DNA of 64,000 bases. Source: Chlamydiales bacterium (lineage in GTDB: Bacteria; Chlamydiota; Chlamydiia; Chlamydiales; JAAKFR01). The position numbers and the translations under genes were made by a program. The notes under the pieces are model-generated. The model had not been told where the DNA came from and ran no database searches. It saw only the letters and a list, made by a program, of their open reading frames with translations. Numbering within the stretch: position 1 is the first letter of the stretch; each line of letters starts with the position of its first letter. The stretch lies in assembly GCA_022601445.1 (NCBI GenBank), contig JAJACP010000003.1:62001-126000 (forward strand). Reading direction: 5' to 3'. This document shows, piece after piece, positions 52,363-63,308 of the stretch.

Positions 52363-54501
52363 ATGAACCCAAGAGGTGGATTATCCATTTTAGATGCCTT
52401 GGATAACCTCAACGCTCTCGTTGACGCCGACACTCTGGATGAAATCGAAGTAACCGAACACGCACGTCTCATACCGCATAAAAGAGAAGTTGAGGAAGAG
52501 TCAGAAAAAGCTTATTGGGCACCTGCTGGGGCCGATGAGCAGACAGTCGAAGCGATTAAAGAGACGTTTCGCTGCGTTTATGACTATCTCCAGGTTTACT
52601 GCGGCAAAATGCAGAAAACAGGAGATACCAAAAAACTGGTGGAAGGGGTCAATACGATCATGGTGCTTGTGGGTGAAGCGGCCCAAAAGCTCGATCGCTT
52701 TGGTGCTTTGTTTAAAGAGCGCGTGAGTGATTTTCCTGAGTATAAAGAGCTGCAAAACTTTTATCAAAGGAAAGTGATCCCGGAGTCTTTTCGCGAATTT
52801 GCCAAAGGGTCCGTTGTAAAAGAAAAAGACGAGGTGCTTTCTGAACAACAAGAGTTAGAAAGAGAGCTCCAGTCACTTTTACAAGAGGAAGAGGCGATTG
52901 AAGAAGTTGCAGGTGTTCACATTCTCAATGACTTGGAGGTGATTAAACGGGATCATCTCTATGAGCTTTTTTACCTGAAAAACGAAGCGGGACACCATTT
53001 CTATACGACAGGTTTGGCGCGTACGATTAAGCTGGCGTGTGATTTTGGCGTGTTCTCAGAAGAGTATTTCGGTGATGATCCTCTGTTGCAGGTGAAAAAC
53101 TGGGAGGATAAGCAACTGCATCTACAGGCTGTCAAAATTCTCGAAAAAGTCAAAAAACCTTTAGAGAAGTTTTATGCCGGAGCGATGAAATACAAAGAGA
53201 TGGAGCTTGTAACGCTTGTGCACAATGCGTGCATGGCTTTGTTACTTGCAGCCAATCCACGTAATTTGATTCGTCAGTTTTCGCTGAAAGGGTGTCATCT
53301 CTACTTCTTTGACTTTTTGATGTTCATGCGAGAGGCGCTCCACAATCGAGAGTATGAGAAGTTGGTAATTTATGGCACGCCTAATGGGAAGCCTTTTTTT
53401 CAGCACACTCTCGATCTGCTCAATGCCTTTTGCCACACTCTTTTCACAGAGTCGATGGATCATGATGAGGTAAAAAGAGCCATTCAGCGCTTGATTGAGA
53501 GGGTGGAGCACAAGCAAGAAAAGCGTCTTTCCGATGCTCTGGCCCATGCCCATCACGCCCTGACAGAGGCCTTTAAAAAACACCCGAGTGGGCCTGTATT
53601 TAAGGCGCTAGATATCGTGCGTGAAGAGTTGGAGCAGCGCTTTGATCCGCTCATGCAAGGAAATATTCCTGCTGTTGATTGGGTACTGCAGCAAAAAGGG
53701 CAAGAGATGCGGCTTTTGCGTCTGGCGTGTCCGGTTGTGCAAGAGTGGATCAATCATGCGGTCATCAATGAAGAGTTTAAAACGTTTTTGCGCTCATGTA
53801 ATCCTGAAGAGCGTTTTTTGTTCGTGAACTACCAAGACCGCACCTCGTGGCAGGAGCATGCCCGTTCGACGGCGATCGAAGAGCTCTCGCGTCAAGCAGA
53901 ATTTGCTTCCCATCTGAAGGTTGTCACCTTAGCAAGGGATACCGACTTTTATAACCAGGTAGGAGTATATGAGGCGCTCAATGATGCCCAAGACTTTTTC
54001 GCCCAGTTTGCTGATCACCTCTCTGATGAAAGTACCGGTTATTATTTTCCTCCTGACGTGAGACAAGCGCTCTTTCCTGATTTTATTGGAAAGCTGCTGG
54101 GGCTGGTTCATACGACCTTTTTTGAGGGAAAAGCAGAGCTTTCCTTTCTGGAGCGAATCGACTGTATTGAACTCGTTTACCACTTCATTGAGTTGAAGCT
54201 CATAGAGTTGGTGAAACCAACATATGTGGCATTAAGCTCAAAAGATGGGCTCGATAGCGGAGCTACTTCAAGTGTGGGGCTTGTGGCTCTTCTCTCTTTA
54301 GTAAAGGGGAAGCAGCTGGACAAAGAGAAGGTGCTGACTTCTTTGTTTGGTCCTACCCTGATGCAGCGGGAGCGAGTGGTCCACCCTGAGCGATTTGATC
54401 GACTTTTTGCTCTAGTGCGCTTACTGGAAGAGAGTGGGGATTATCTCAAGTCCTTTGGCTCTCTGTTTAAAAGCGAGACCCTCAATTGGGAGGTCAAGTA
54501 G
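52363..54501 (+). CDS. Large helical unknown protein (712 aa)
   Basis: No domain is recognised. The protein is soluble and mostly helical, with a charged segment near residues 155-180 (EQQELERELQSLLQEEEAIEE) that may be a coiled coil. It has no signal peptide or membrane segment. AAGGAGG lies before the ATG, preceded by a small TGCCC/GGGCA hairpin. By position relative to the permeases it may correspond to the hypothetical gene after pheS in C. trachomatis, but I cannot test this. The upstream 52197-52362 holds a possible TATAAT (52256) and no gene. Confidence 0.8.
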   Translation: MNPRGGLSILDALDNLNALVDADTLDEIEVTEHARLIPHKREVEEESEKAYWAPAGADEQTVEAIKETFRCVYDYLQVYCGKMQKTGDTKKLVEGVNTIMVLVGEAAQKLDRFGALFKERVSDFPEYKELQNFYQRKVIPESFREFAKGSVVKEKDEVLSEQQELERELQSLLQEEEAIEEVAGVHILNDLEVIKRDHLYELFYLKNEAGHHFYTTGLARTIKLACDFGVFSEEYFGDDPLLQVKNWEDKQLHLQAVKILEKVKKPLEKFYAGAMKYKEMELVTLVHNACMALLLAANPRNLIRQFSLKGCHLYFFDFLMFMREALHNREYEKLVIYGTPNGKPFFQHTLDLLNAFCHTLFTESMDHDEVKRAIQRLIERVEHKQEKRLSDALAHAHHALTEAFKKHPSGPVFKALDIVREELEQRFDPLMQGNIPAVDWVLQQKGQEMRLLRLACPVVQEWINHAVINEEFKTFLRSCNPEERFLFVNYQDRTSWQEHARSTAIEELSRQAEFASHLKVVTLARDTDFYNQVGVYEALNDAQDFFAQFADHLSDESTGYYFPPDVRQALFPDFIGKLLGLVHTTFFEGKAELSFLERIDCIELVYHFIELKLIELVKPTYVALSSKDGLDSGATSSVGLVALLSLVKGKQLDKEKVLTSLFGPTLMQRERVVHPERFDRLFALVRLLEESGDYLKSFGSLFKSETLNWEVK

Positions 54502-56005
54502 AATAGATGGCCCTGTACTTGGTGTTGAGATAGTTAAGGTAGGGAGTGGGAGAGAGAGCGTGTTCTGTCACCTTCTTCACGAGATCGGCTGCGCGGTAGG
54601 CTCGCCCATGTTGGTGGATGTTTTGCTGTAGCCACTTGCGAATAAAAAGAAGCTCTCCTCTCTCTACCTCAGAGACCCAATCGGGAAAGGTTGTTTCAAA
54701 GGTCTCAAAAAACTGAGAGGCGTAGAGATTTCCAAGGGCATAGGTAGGGAAATATCCAAATGCCCCTAAGGCCCAATGAATGTCTTGCAAACACCCTTCC
54801 GTGTCAGTTGGGGGGGTGATTCCCAACAAATTGTGTGTCAGAGTGTTCCATGCTTCAGATAGGTCCTTGACTTTCAAGGAGCCTTCGATGAGCTGTTTTT
54901 CCAGCTCAAAACGGAGAATGACATGGAGGGAATAGGTGACCTCATCTGCCTCGACGCGGATCAAAGTGGGCTCCACACGGTTGATTGCCTGATAAAAGGA
55001 GTGAAGAGGGACTCCCCTTAGCTCGGGGAAGGTGTGGGCAAGCTTGGGAAGAAAGTGCTTCCAGAAGGGCTTGGACTGGCCGATCCGGGTCTCCCAAAAG
55101 CGGGATTGACTCTCATGAATGCCCAAAGAGACCGCTTCACAAAGAGGAGAGCCGTAGTACTCAGGTAACATTCCCATCTCATACAAGCTATGTCCCCCTT
55201 CATGCAAGACCGCAGAGAGCGAATCGAACAGGGAAGTGGCATGGATGCGTGTCGTAATGCGACTATCTGAGGGGTGAATGGCCATTGAAAAGGGGTGAGA
55301 GGAGAGATCAAGTCTTCCTTTATCGAGATCGTAACCCATCGCCTCGAGCAGCACCTTGCCAAAGGCAAGCTGTTTGTCAGCCGAAAAGTTGCCGTGCAAA
55401 CAGGAGTCGTCGACTTGTGGAGTCTCTTGGATGTGAGCCAAAATAGAGCCTATGCCTTTCTTAATCTCAGAGAAAAGAGGGGAGAGCTCGTCTATTGTCG
55501 TGTCGGGCTCAAACGTATCTAAAAGGGCGTCATAGGGGTGGTCCTTGTAGCCAATGAGCTCTGCTTTTTTCTGGGAGAGGGTCACAATCTTTTCGAGATA
55601 AGGCGCGTAGAGTCCAAAATTATTTTCTTTGCGCGCCTGGGCCCAGACGGTGAGCGCTTCGGCTGTCAAGCGAGCGAATCGTTTCACAAATGCATTGGGT
55701 AGAGAGGTCGCCAGTAAAAAATCACGACGCCACTCACGCAGAGAGGCTTTTTGCTCAAAGGGGAGCTCATCCGCCAAAATCGTTCCAGTGTCGAGATCAA
55801 TCAGGTTTTTAAGCGCCTTTTCAAACCGCTTAGAGGTGCGTTGTTTGTGAGTGAGGCTTGCCATCAGCTCGATCTGCTCGGCACGCACAGGAGAGCCGGC
55901 AGGTGGCATATAGGTCTCTTGGTCCCATTCAAGTAGGTAGGAGATACTCTCTAGAAGGCGATTCTTTTTGGATAGTGTCAGCAGGGTCTGGTAGTCTTTG
56001 TTCAT
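54494..56005 (-). CDS. M32 carboxypeptidase Taq (503 aa)
   Basis: Zinc carboxypeptidase with HEGGH (HExxH type) followed by GIHESQSRFWE, plus the family HPFS and DSRITTR segments before it. It removes C-terminal residues from peptides in the cytosol. The ATG at 56005 gives the family N-terminus; it overlaps alr by 77 bp. Its 3' end overlaps the 712-aa gene by eight bases (convergent). Confidence 0.92.
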   Translation of the reverse strand: MNKDYQTLLTLSKKNRLLESISYLLEWDQETYMPPAGSPVRAEQIELMASLTHKQRTSKRFEKALKNLIDLDTGTILADELPFEQKASLREWRRDFLLATSLPNAFVKRFARLTAEALTVWAQARKENNFGLYAPYLEKIVTLSQKKAELIGYKDHPYDALLDTFEPDTTIDELSPLFSEIKKGIGSILAHIQETPQVDDSCLHGNFSADKQLAFGKVLLEAMGYDLDKGRLDLSSHPFSMAIHPSDSRITTRIHATSLFDSLSAVLHEGGHSLYEMGMLPEYYGSPLCEAVSLGIHESQSRFWETRIGQSKPFWKHFLPKLAHTFPELRGVPLHSFYQAINRVEPTLIRVEADEVTYSLHVILRFELEKQLIEGSLKVKDLSEAWNTLTHNLLGITPPTDTEGCLQDIHWALGAFGYFPTYALGNLYASQFFETFETTFPDWVSEVERGELLFIRKWLQQNIHQHGRAYRAADLVKKVTEHALSPTPYLNYLNTKYRAIYST

Positions 56006-57077
56006 TTTCTTCTCGATCATTTGAAATAAATAGGCGTTCGGTACGGGGTCCGATACTGGTGAGCACCTCGCGTACATCGGTATTTCCCCACTGAGCCACT
56101 GTCTCAGGGGAGAGGTCGGGGCCAAAAAGAGTGGCGCGATCTCCCACTTCTGCTTTAGGAATTGTTGTGAGATCCACAAACATAAAGTCCATACAGATCG
56201 CACCGACACGGGGCGCTTTTTTTCCCTGAATCAATACATGTCCTTTCTCTTTATAGTGGCGGTGCATTCCATCGTGATAGCCGACGGGAATGACTCCAAA
56301 GCGCATCTTCTCGTGCGGAACGGTATAGTGACGTTGATAGCCGATGGTCTCTCCCTTTTTTGGATAACGAATGGCGCACAGGTGCGACTCAAACGAGAGG
56401 GCAGGACGAAAAGGAGGGGCCACACCATATCCAAACAGACCCACACCAATACGTGAGAGGTTGCAAAAGGGGAGGGCAAAGCGCAAAGCGGCTGCACTGT
56501 TCGCTGCGTGGATCCAGCGAGGAGGAGGTTGAATCGACTGAACACACGCCTTAAAGCACGCGATTTGTTGCTCTGTAAAAGAATCTAATTTAGCTTGATC
56601 TGAGGCGGCAAAGTGGGTCATCACACCTTCAAGGTGAAGATGAGCAGCTTTTTGGATCGCCTCTACAAGAAGAGAAGTAGCCTTGGGCTCGGCTCCGAAA
56701 CGATTGAGACCCGTGTTGATGTTAAGATGAACAGGAATCACATTTGTGGCCACTTGGTTGAGTGCTTCAATCTCTTCAAGTGTACTGACTGCTGGTTCTA
56801 GCTTGTAGCGTGCAGCTAATTTGGCTTCAAAAGGAGGCACAGATAGCACAAAGATGGGCATGTCGATCCCTGCTTTGCGTAAAGTAACCCCTTCTTGGAC
56901 ATGAGCAACGCCCAAAAGAGTGACACCAAACTTCTTAAGATAAGGGGCTAGATGGATCGCACCGGTTCCATTTCCATTGGCTTTGACCATGGCCATGAGA
57001 GCTCCTTTTTCGGCAAAGAGCTTCACGTTCTGTTCAATGGCATCGAGGTCGATTTTCAAAACACTAGAGCTTGGCAT
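55929..57077 (-). CDS. alr: Alanine racemase with altered PLP-site residue (382 aa)
   Basis: PLP-dependent TIM barrel with the PLP lysine K32 (VKAN), the C-terminal catalytic tyrosine region VGYHDG, and ICMDFMFVDLT. The common VKANAYGHG is VKANGNGTG, so the phosphate-contacting Tyr is Asn36. It would make D-alanine for peptidoglycan; C. trachomatis lacks alr. The ATG overlaps the end of lptG by 14 nt. Confidence 0.87.
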   Translation of the reverse strand: MPSSSVLKIDLDAIEQNVKLFAEKGALMAMVKANGNGTGAIHLAPYLKKFGVTLLGVAHVQEGVTLRKAGIDMPIFVLSVPPFEAKLAARYKLEPAVSTLEEIEALNQVATNVIPVHLNINTGLNRFGAEPKATSLLVEAIQKAAHLHLEGVMTHFAASDQAKLDSFTEQQIACFKACVQSIQPPPRWIHAANSAAALRFALPFCNLSRIGVGLFGYGVAPPFRPALSFESHLCAIRYPKKGETIGYQRHYTVPHEKMRFGVIPVGYHDGMHRHYKEKGHVLIQGKKAPRVGAICMDFMFVDLTTIPKAEVGDRATLFGPDLSPETVAQWGNTDVREVLTSIGPRTERLFISNDREENEQRLPDPADTIQKESPSREYLLPT

Positions 57078-58113
57078 ATCTCCATCCAAATAGTCCAAAA
57101 AAGAGTGCAAGCGGTAGTGTAAGGGCCCAAAGAGGGGAGAGCACTTGACTCTTGCCCAATATAACACAAGCGTTGACAAAGGTAAAAAAAGTAATGATGC
57201 CGCACAAAGAAAGAGCGTAAATCATGAAGATAGGGAGGTGTCTTCCAAAGCGGAGGCAGAACGGAGCAGGCGCACAGACAGCAAGCAGGCAGACAAGGGG
57301 AATGGTGAGCTTGTAGAAAAAAACAGCGGCCATCTCAGCTTCACGATCATTGAGAGTCCCTTTCCATCGCATATTGGAAAAGAGTTGAGTGAGCGATTGT
57401 TGTCTGGGAGGATGGAGGGCAACAAAAACAGAGCGCGCATCAAAAGAGATCCCAGGAAAAGGGAGCTGGTCTTGCGAAGCCGTGCGCTGAAGAAGGCCTC
57501 CCTCTCTTTTGATCACGTCAACTTGTTTTCCAAAAGGTACGTGCTCAAATGGATAAAGGGCTTCCATTCGGTAAAGGAGATCGGAGTTTTGGTACCAATA
57601 GACATCATGAAAGGCTTGCTCAGCGGTATCGAAGGTGTCGTATACGAGGATGGATCCATCGGCCAGAGGAAGAGCTCCAATGGGCTCTTCATGACTACGC
57701 TTTTTAAAAAAGCTCTCTTCAAAGGTCTCCAGCGCGTTCAACGAGAGGGGTTGTAAGAACTGGAAATTGAGGTAGAGCAAAAAGGCCAATAGAGAGGCGA
57801 CCCATAAAAAAGGGCGCATCAAGGTTTTAAGAGGAGTTCCGGCAGTCAGAAGTGCCACAATTTCATTCCGTACGTTTAGCGCAGTTAAAACCTTAATAGT
57901 GGAGATTAAAAGGGCGATCGGTAAAAGAATGTCGCCTCGCTTTGTGAACTGAAATAAGTAGTAGAGACCGATGTCAATGAAGCGTACGCCCTCTTGATGA
58001 AAGGCTTTTGTATGCATGGAGTAGTCGATGAGAACGTAGAGAAAATAAAACCCTCCGATGAAAAGAAAAAAGACCTTGGCCAGCTCTTTTAAAAAATACC
58101 GTTTCCAGATCAT
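57064..58113 (-). CDS. lptG: LptF/LptG-type permease, second gene (349 aa)
   Basis: YjgP/YjgQ family: three hydrophobic segments at each end and a periplasmic beta domain between (residues 130-250). These form the membrane part of the LPS export ABC transporter. It overlaps the next permease (ATGA at 58113-58110). The assignment to LptG is by gene order only. Confidence 0.87.
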   Translation of the reverse strand: MIWKRYFLKELAKVFFLFIGGFYFLYVLIDYSMHTKAFHQEGVRFIDIGLYYLFQFTKRGDILLPIALLISTIKVLTALNVRNEIVALLTAGTPLKTLMRPFLWVASLLAFLLYLNFQFLQPLSLNALETFEESFFKKRSHEEPIGALPLADGSILVYDTFDTAEQAFHDVYWYQNSDLLYRMEALYPFEHVPFGKQVDVIKREGGLLQRTASQDQLPFPGISFDARSVFVALHPPRQQSLTQLFSNMRWKGTLNDREAEMAAVFFYKLTIPLVCLLAVCAPAPFCLRFGRHLPIFMIYALSLCGIITFFTFVNACVILGKSQVLSPLWALTLPLALFFGLFGWRYAKL

Positions 58114-59210
58114 TCGATCCCCCTACTGACACGTGTTAAGCTCCAGATTGAGGTGATTGTGATCAACACATGAGGAAGGAGAAAAAGGGTTGAGGCAACC
58201 CAGACCCAAGTGGACAGCTCTTTTCCTAAAAAGAAGGTAATAAAGGTCAGGGCGGTTAGAAAAAGAGCGAGGAAAAACCCTTTTTTCGCGCGGTTGCGGC
58301 TGATTTGCATGCCGAAAGAGACGCCCATTAGGGTGAAAGTGAATGCTGCCAGACCCAAAGAGATTCGCTTTACATATTCAGAGTGGCAGCGAGCAAGATG
58401 ATGCGCGGCCTCGGCACCCGATTGCTCTTGATAGAGGAGTGTGCGCGCACGCAGCAGGCTGAGCTTCAGATGATCGGTGGCAATCTTCCACCCTTTTCCG
58501 TACATCATCGAGGCAAATTCAGCTGCAGAGGCTGTGAGCTGCTCCTGATTTTCGATGACCAGGTGGGGGGCTTCTGCGCTAGGGAGGCTGGAGACAAGGC
58601 TCACCTGCTCGGCGCATAGAGTTCCTGTTTCGGTGGTGATTTTTTTGGCCAGACCGAGATGAAGGCGTCCTTTAGGCGTGTTTTTCAAGACTACAAGAAC
58701 ATTTTGAGCTGCTTTTCCATTTTGGATGGGGTCCATTTGCACATAGGATCTTTTCAATTGAGCTGCTTTGGCGCTTTGCAGGAGAATCAGTGGATTCACT
58801 GAGATCAGAGAGTGTGCCATTCTGCGCGTGGCCAAGTGGGAGGTAGTAGCGAGCTCGGAGGTGATATAAAAATTTCCAAGCGAGAGGAAGGCTCCTGCGA
58901 TCAAAATGGGAGCTAGAATCTGTTTTAAAGAAAACCCTCCTGCACGGAGAGCTGTGAGCTCATGCGTTTGAGAGAGGCGTTGGAAGAGAATCATAGAAGA
59001 GATTAAGCAAGAGATCGGGATGGCAATGGGTAAAATGTAGGGGATCTGGTACAGGACAAAGCGGGTTAAATAGGCGGTAGGCGCGCCTAAAGAAGCAAAG
59101 TGGGCGATATCTTCCAGTCGGCTTACAAGCAGAATGGCGATGAAAGAGAGCACAGAAAGCAGCAAAACTTTCAAGTAGTGCAAAAGTAGATAACGACCGA
59201 ATAGTGGCAT
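58110..59210 (-). CDS. lptF: LptF/LptG-type permease, first gene (366 aa)
   Basis: Same fold: N-terminal segment MPLFGRYLLLHYLKVLLLSVL, periplasmic domain, C-terminal segments. First of the pair and likely the promoter-proximal gene of lptF-lptG-alr-M32. The intervening 70 bp to tilS holds divergent promoters that I cannot place. Confidence 0.87.
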   Translation of the reverse strand: MPLFGRYLLLHYLKVLLLSVLSFIAILLVSRLEDIAHFASLGAPTAYLTRFVLYQIPYILPIAIPISCLISSMILFQRLSQTHELTALRAGGFSLKQILAPILIAGAFLSLGNFYITSELATTSHLATRRMAHSLISVNPLILLQSAKAAQLKRSYVQMDPIQNGKAAQNVLVVLKNTPKGRLHLGLAKKITTETGTLCAEQVSLVSSLPSAEAPHLVIENQEQLTASAAEFASMMYGKGWKIATDHLKLSLLRARTLLYQEQSGAEAAHHLARCHSEYVKRISLGLAAFTFTLMGVSFGMQISRNRAKKGFFLALFLTALTFITFFLGKELSTWVWVASTLFLLPHVLITITSIWSLTRVSRGIE

Positions 59211-59280
59211 GCGGTCATTCTAGCAATCAAAGCCGTTTTCTAGGAGCTTTTTATCTCCTGAGCAGTCAGAATAGGTGTCG

Positions 59281-60240
59281 ATGATTTTTAGGTGTATCGT
59301 GCTGGAAGAAGTATTAACATTTATTGACTGTCAGAATCTTAAAAAAGAACCTCTTCTCTTAGGACTCTCGGGAGGACCCGATTCGATGGCTCTTTTCCAT
59401 CTCCTAAGGAAGATAAACCATCCTTTCCAGGCGGCTCATTTAGACCACGGGTGGCGCCCTGAAAGTAGAGAGGAGGGAAATCTCTTAGTACAGATGTGCC
59501 AGAAGTATGGTGTCCGCTGCCATCTGCGCTCTGTTAAAATTGAAGGAAAGAATCTAGAAGATGCGTCGCGGCAAGCTCGCTACCATTTTTTTGAGGAATT
59601 AGTGGCACAAGAGAGGTTAGCAGGAGTCGTTTTGGGACACCACGCAGACGACCAAGCGGAAACGGTGCTCAAGCGTGTCTTTGAAGGCGCCTCTCTTCCC
59701 AAGCTGAAGGGACTCACTCCACGCTCTCAACTTGGTGCTTTAACTCTCTACCGCCCATTATTGAGGGTGCAAAAAAAGCAGGTGATTGCGTGGCTCGAAA
59801 ATGAAAAAATCTCCTATTTTTCCGATCCTACCAACCAAGAGACTCGCTTTTTGCGTGGACGGATGCGCGTCTCTTTGCTCCCATTTCTATCCGCTCAATT
59901 TGGAAAGCAGATCCAGCCAAGCTTGTGCCGCTTGGGCGAGGCAGCCCACGAATTGGCCGAGTTTTTGGATTGTGTAACGGCTCCTTTTAAAGCAAAAATT
60001 GTTGAAAACCAGGAAGCTGTCACACTTGATTTCCATGCCTTTCCTTCTCAGCCTCGCCTTATTTATAAAGCACTTATTCGCGATTTATTTGGTAATCAAA
60101 GACTTGCTCTACCACAATCCGTGCTTGAAACGATACTCCTTCATATTCAGAAAAATAGCGCGCGTAAAACGATTCAAGTGGGTCAGACAAAAGTGGAAAT
60201 GGATCGTGGAGTCCTAATGATCAAAAAGTTAAAATTATAA
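59281..60240 (+). CDS. tilS: tRNA(Ile)-lysidine synthase (319 aa)
   Basis: PP-loop ATPase motif LSGGPDS, followed by HLDHGWR and LGHHADDQAET. It converts the wobble C of tRNA-Ile (CAT) to lysidine. The C-terminal domain is shorter than in E. coli. The start is taken as ATG 59281; GTG 59275 is also possible. It lies 163 bp before ftsH. Confidence 0.93.
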   Translation: MIFRCIVLEEVLTFIDCQNLKKEPLLLGLSGGPDSMALFHLLRKINHPFQAAHLDHGWRPESREEGNLLVQMCQKYGVRCHLRSVKIEGKNLEDASRQARYHFFEELVAQERLAGVVLGHHADDQAETVLKRVFEGASLPKLKGLTPRSQLGALTLYRPLLRVQKKQVIAWLENEKISYFSDPTNQETRFLRGRMRVSLLPFLSAQFGKQIQPSLCRLGEAAHELAEFLDCVTAPFKAKIVENQEAVTLDFHAFPSQPRLIYKALIRDLFGNQRLALPQSVLETILLHIQKNSARKTIQVGQTKVEMDRGVLMIKKLKL

Positions 60241-60252
60241 CCTTTATATGGG

Positions 60253-60282
60253 TTGAAACGTAAAGGTAAAATAGGGTATGAT
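60253..60282 (+). promoter_or_regulatory. Promoter for ftsH
   Basis: TTGAAA (60253-60258), 18-bp spacer, TATGAT (60277-60282). The leader would be about 115 nt, with no other structure that I can point to. Confidence 0.55.
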
Positions 60283-60403
60283 AAGGCGCTGAGGTTAAAG
60301 ATTTTCACATGTAATTGGAAATTCTTCTAAAAATCAATACTTTAATAATAGCGCAAAATTTATAATTACCAATAGGCGTGAATCAAACAATTAGTTTTTA
60401 ATT

Positions 60404-63169
60404 ATGACTCAAGATAAAAAGAATACGAACGAACCTAAGAAAAGCTTTCCTACAACATTCTTTCTGTTTCTGTTGGCGATCATTTTGATTGTCATCACGT
60501 TGCAGAATTTTATGTCGACAAAATCGGCAAATGTTGCCTTCAGTCACCAAGTTGAGCATCTCGTCAATTTGCAGCTGATCGTTCCAGAGGATAGTCGAAA
60601 GGTTTCACTCAATGACAATTTGGTGACCTTTAGTGGGAAGTTTCGTGAGCGGTTAACAGAAGAGGGGCGCAAGCGTTACCGCTATCTTGAATTATTAGAG
60701 ACCAATCACACACTCACCAACCAGAAAGACGAGATTTTAGCCAATCTGAATCGTCAAGAGACGAGTATTGAAGATGGGGCCAAGTGGTTTTTGGAGATTT
60801 CAGGCACACCTGTTCCTGCGGGTGGCTACCGCGTCATCGAAGAGGTTTACGATCTTCCTGAGCGTGAAAATGCTGTTGTGATTGAGACACCGCCCACTAA
60901 AAAAATGATCAACCTTCCCGCTCTTGAAGAAAGGCTGCAACAGATTAATCGCTCTTTATCTCCAGCCAGCCAACAGGATCTCGCTGCTTTTGAAAGCGAT
61001 CTAGCCATTTTGGTCGGGAATTTCCGCTCTCCTGTTTTGGGAATTGGCGCAGAGTCGATGAAGCAAAAGCTCAAATCGTATACCAAAGAAATAGAAGGAG
61101 TGAGCGGAGAGACCTATTCACCCGCTGAAAAAGTGGCTGTTTACGGGCAAGTTCTCGTGGGGCTTCAGGGAATGGTAGCTGAGCTCAATCAACCAGTGGA
61201 TCACGTGCGACTCAGCGAACTGCGCTCAGTGCGTCAGTACAAAGAGGAGATGCAAAAGTACGGCTCTGTCACGCAATCGTTAGAGCAAAATGAGGCTCAG
61301 CTGGATAAAGCGCGCCTCTCTGTGGCCAATGTCATCTGGTTTTTCAATAACAAAGAGCTCTCTAGCCGCGCTTTAGAGCGTCAAGATCCTGAAACCTATA
61401 GCCACTGGTTTGCCAATGCAAAAGAGGAGTGGGACACCTTTAAGGTGAATCACGGACTTCCCTTTAAAGCGCCTGACCAGCCGCGTACACTCGCTCTTGA
61501 AAAGACGTTCAAAAGTGAAGAGCCGGCTCCGAATTACTTCAGTTATATTCTCACCATTCTCCCGATTGCTCTTGTAATTTTGCTTCTCTACTTTGTCTTC
61601 TCAAGACAAATGAAAGGGGGAATGGGCGGCTCGGCCATGAATTTTGGAAAATCGCCTGCTAAAATGCTCCAGCAGGGACAAAACAAGGTCACCTTTAAAG
61701 ATGTTGCGGGAATTGAAGAGGCAAAAGAAGAGCTTGTTGAGATTGTGGATTTCTTGAAAAATCCGACTAAATTCACAACACTGGGTGGAAGAATTCCTAA
61801 AGGAGTCCTATTGATCGGCGCCCCGGGAACAGGTAAGACGCTTGTTGCCAAGGCGGTTGCAGGTGAGGCGGACCGTCCCTTCTTCTCGATTGCAGGCTCT
61901 GACTTTGTTGAGATGTTTGTGGGTGTGGGCGCCAGTCGGATTCGTGATATGTTTGAGCAGGCTAAGAAAAGCTCTCCTTGTATCATCTTTATCGATGAGA
62001 TTGATGCCGTCGGCCGTCACCGTGGCGCTGGCATTGGGGGAGGACACGATGAGCGTGAGCAGACTCTTAACCAGCTGCTTGTAGAGATGGATGGATTTGA
62101 CACCAACGAAGGTGTGATCTTAATGGCCGCAACTAACCGCCCTGATGTTTTAGATAAAGCCCTTCTCCGTCCCGGCCGCTTTGACAGGCGTGTGGTGATT
62201 GGACTACCTGATATTAAGGGGCGCTACGAGATTTTGAAAGTGCACGCCCGTAAAATTAAAATCGACCCCTCTGTTGACCTTCTCAGTGTCGCGAGGAGTA
62301 CACCAGGTGCTTCGGGTGCTGACTTGGCGAACCTGCTCAATGAATCGGCTCTTTTGGCAGCGCGCAAAGGGCGTACGGCTGTGACGGGAACAGAGGTCGC
62401 TGAGGCGCGCGATAAAGTGCTCTACGGAAAAGAGCGGCGCAGCATGGAGCTCGATGATAACGAGCGACTCACAACTGCCTACCATGAATCAGGCCATGCC
62501 ATTGTGGGTCTAGTGGTGGAGCACTCAGACCCTGTTGATAAGGTAACCATTATTCCACGTGGTCTCTCTTTAGGAGCGACTCACTTTCTTCCGCTGAAAA
62601 ATCGGGTGAGCTATTGGAGAAAAGAGTTGCTTGATCAGCTAGCTGTTCTCATGGGAGGGCGTGTCGCTGAAGAGATCTTTCTTGGAGACATCTCAAGCGG
62701 TGCACAGCAAGATATCTCTCAGGCGACCCGTTTAGTACGTAGCATGGTGTGCGAGTGGGGCATGAGTGATATTTTGGGTAAAGTGGCCTATGACGAGCGC
62801 ACTGAGGGAGCAGGTGGTTACGGCATGGGCCCGAGCGAGAAGACCTACTCTGAGGAGACCGCACGCGTGATTGACGAAGAGGTGCGTAAGTTGTTAGATG
62901 AGGCGTATCAGCGTGCAACAGATGTGATTTTAGCCCACCGCGATCAAGTTGAACTGATGACCCGCATGCTCATTGAGTTTGAGACCTTAGATGCTCAAGA
63001 TGTGCGTGATATTATCAATAACGAGTGGGATCCAGAGAAGAAGCAGAAGCGGTTGCAGGAGTTGGATAAGCTTTTTAAAAGAGAGCAGGAGACACCTCCT
63101 CCACCCCCACCTCAGATATCCTCTGATGCCAACGATGATGATCGGGATTTGGGTCTTAATCCGACCTAG
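60404..63169 (+). CDS. ftsH: ATP-dependent zinc metalloprotease FtsH (921 aa)
   Basis: Membrane-anchored AAA+ protease. Segment 1 (residues 15-36), an unusually long periplasmic region (to about residue 375), segment 2 ([19 protein letters not shown]), Walker A GAPGTGKT (from G472), the second region of homology [17 protein letters not shown], and the zinc motif HESGH (H694-H698). The long N-terminal part matches the chlamydial FtsH size, and tilS-ftsH is the chlamydial order. Confidence 0.96.
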   Translation: MTQDKKNTNEPKKSFPTTFFLFLLAIILIVITLQNFMSTKSANVAFSHQVEHLVNLQLIVPEDSRKVSLNDNLVTFSGKFRERLTEEGRKRYRYLELLETNHTLTNQKDEILANLNRQETSIEDGAKWFLEISGTPVPAGGYRVIEEVYDLPERENAVVIETPPTKKMINLPALEERLQQINRSLSPASQQDLAAFESDLAILVGNFRSPVLGIGAESMKQKLKSYTKEIEGVSGETYSPAEKVAVYGQVLVGLQGMVAELNQPVDHVRLSELRSVRQYKEEMQKYGSVTQSLEQNEAQLDKARLSVANVIWFFNNKELSSRALERQDPETYSHWFANAKEEWDTFKVNHGLPFKAPDQPRTLALEKTFKSEEPAPNYFSYILTILPIALVILLLYFVFSRQMKGGMGGSAMNFGKSPAKMLQQGQNKVTFKDVAGIEEAKEELVEIVDFLKNPTKFTTLGGRIPKGVLLIGAPGTGKTLVAKAVAGEADRPFFSIAGSDFVEMFVGVGASRIRDMFEQAKKSSPCIIFIDEIDAVGRHRGAGIGGGHDEREQTLNQLLVEMDGFDTNEGVILMAATNRPDVLDKALLRPGRFDRRVVIGLPDIKGRYEILKVHARKIKIDPSVDLLSVARSTPGASGADLANLLNESALLAARKGRTAVTGTEVAEARDKVLYGKERRSMELDDNERLTTAYHESGHAIVGLVVEHSDPVDKVTIIPRGLSLGATHFLPLKNRVSYWRKELLDQLAVLMGGRVAEEIFLGDISSGAQQDISQATRLVRSMVCEWGMSDILGKVAYDERTEGAGGYGMGPSEKTYSEETARVIDEEVRKLLDEAYQRATDVILAHRDQVELMTRMLIEFETLDAQDVRDIINNEWDPEKKQKRLQELDKLFKREQETPPPPPPQISSDANDDDRDLGLNPT

Positions 63170-63246
63170 TGTTGGTTTAGAAAATTATTTTTTTCTGTTT
63201 GTAAAAAATAATCACGTTCCTTAAGCTTAACCCAATCTTAACTTTT

Positions 63247-63308
63247 AGGCTTGACGATGTCATCTGATCAAAATATCCAGATCCAGAACACAATTCAGCG
63301 TCAAGCCT
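63247..63308. other. Long inverted repeat after ftsH
   Basis: AGGCTTGACG (63247-63256) pairs with CGTCAAGCCT (63299-63308), then TGTCTTTTT follows. It could fold as a stem-loop around the start of the small gene at 63257, either a terminator for ftsH or a control site. Confidence 0.45.
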
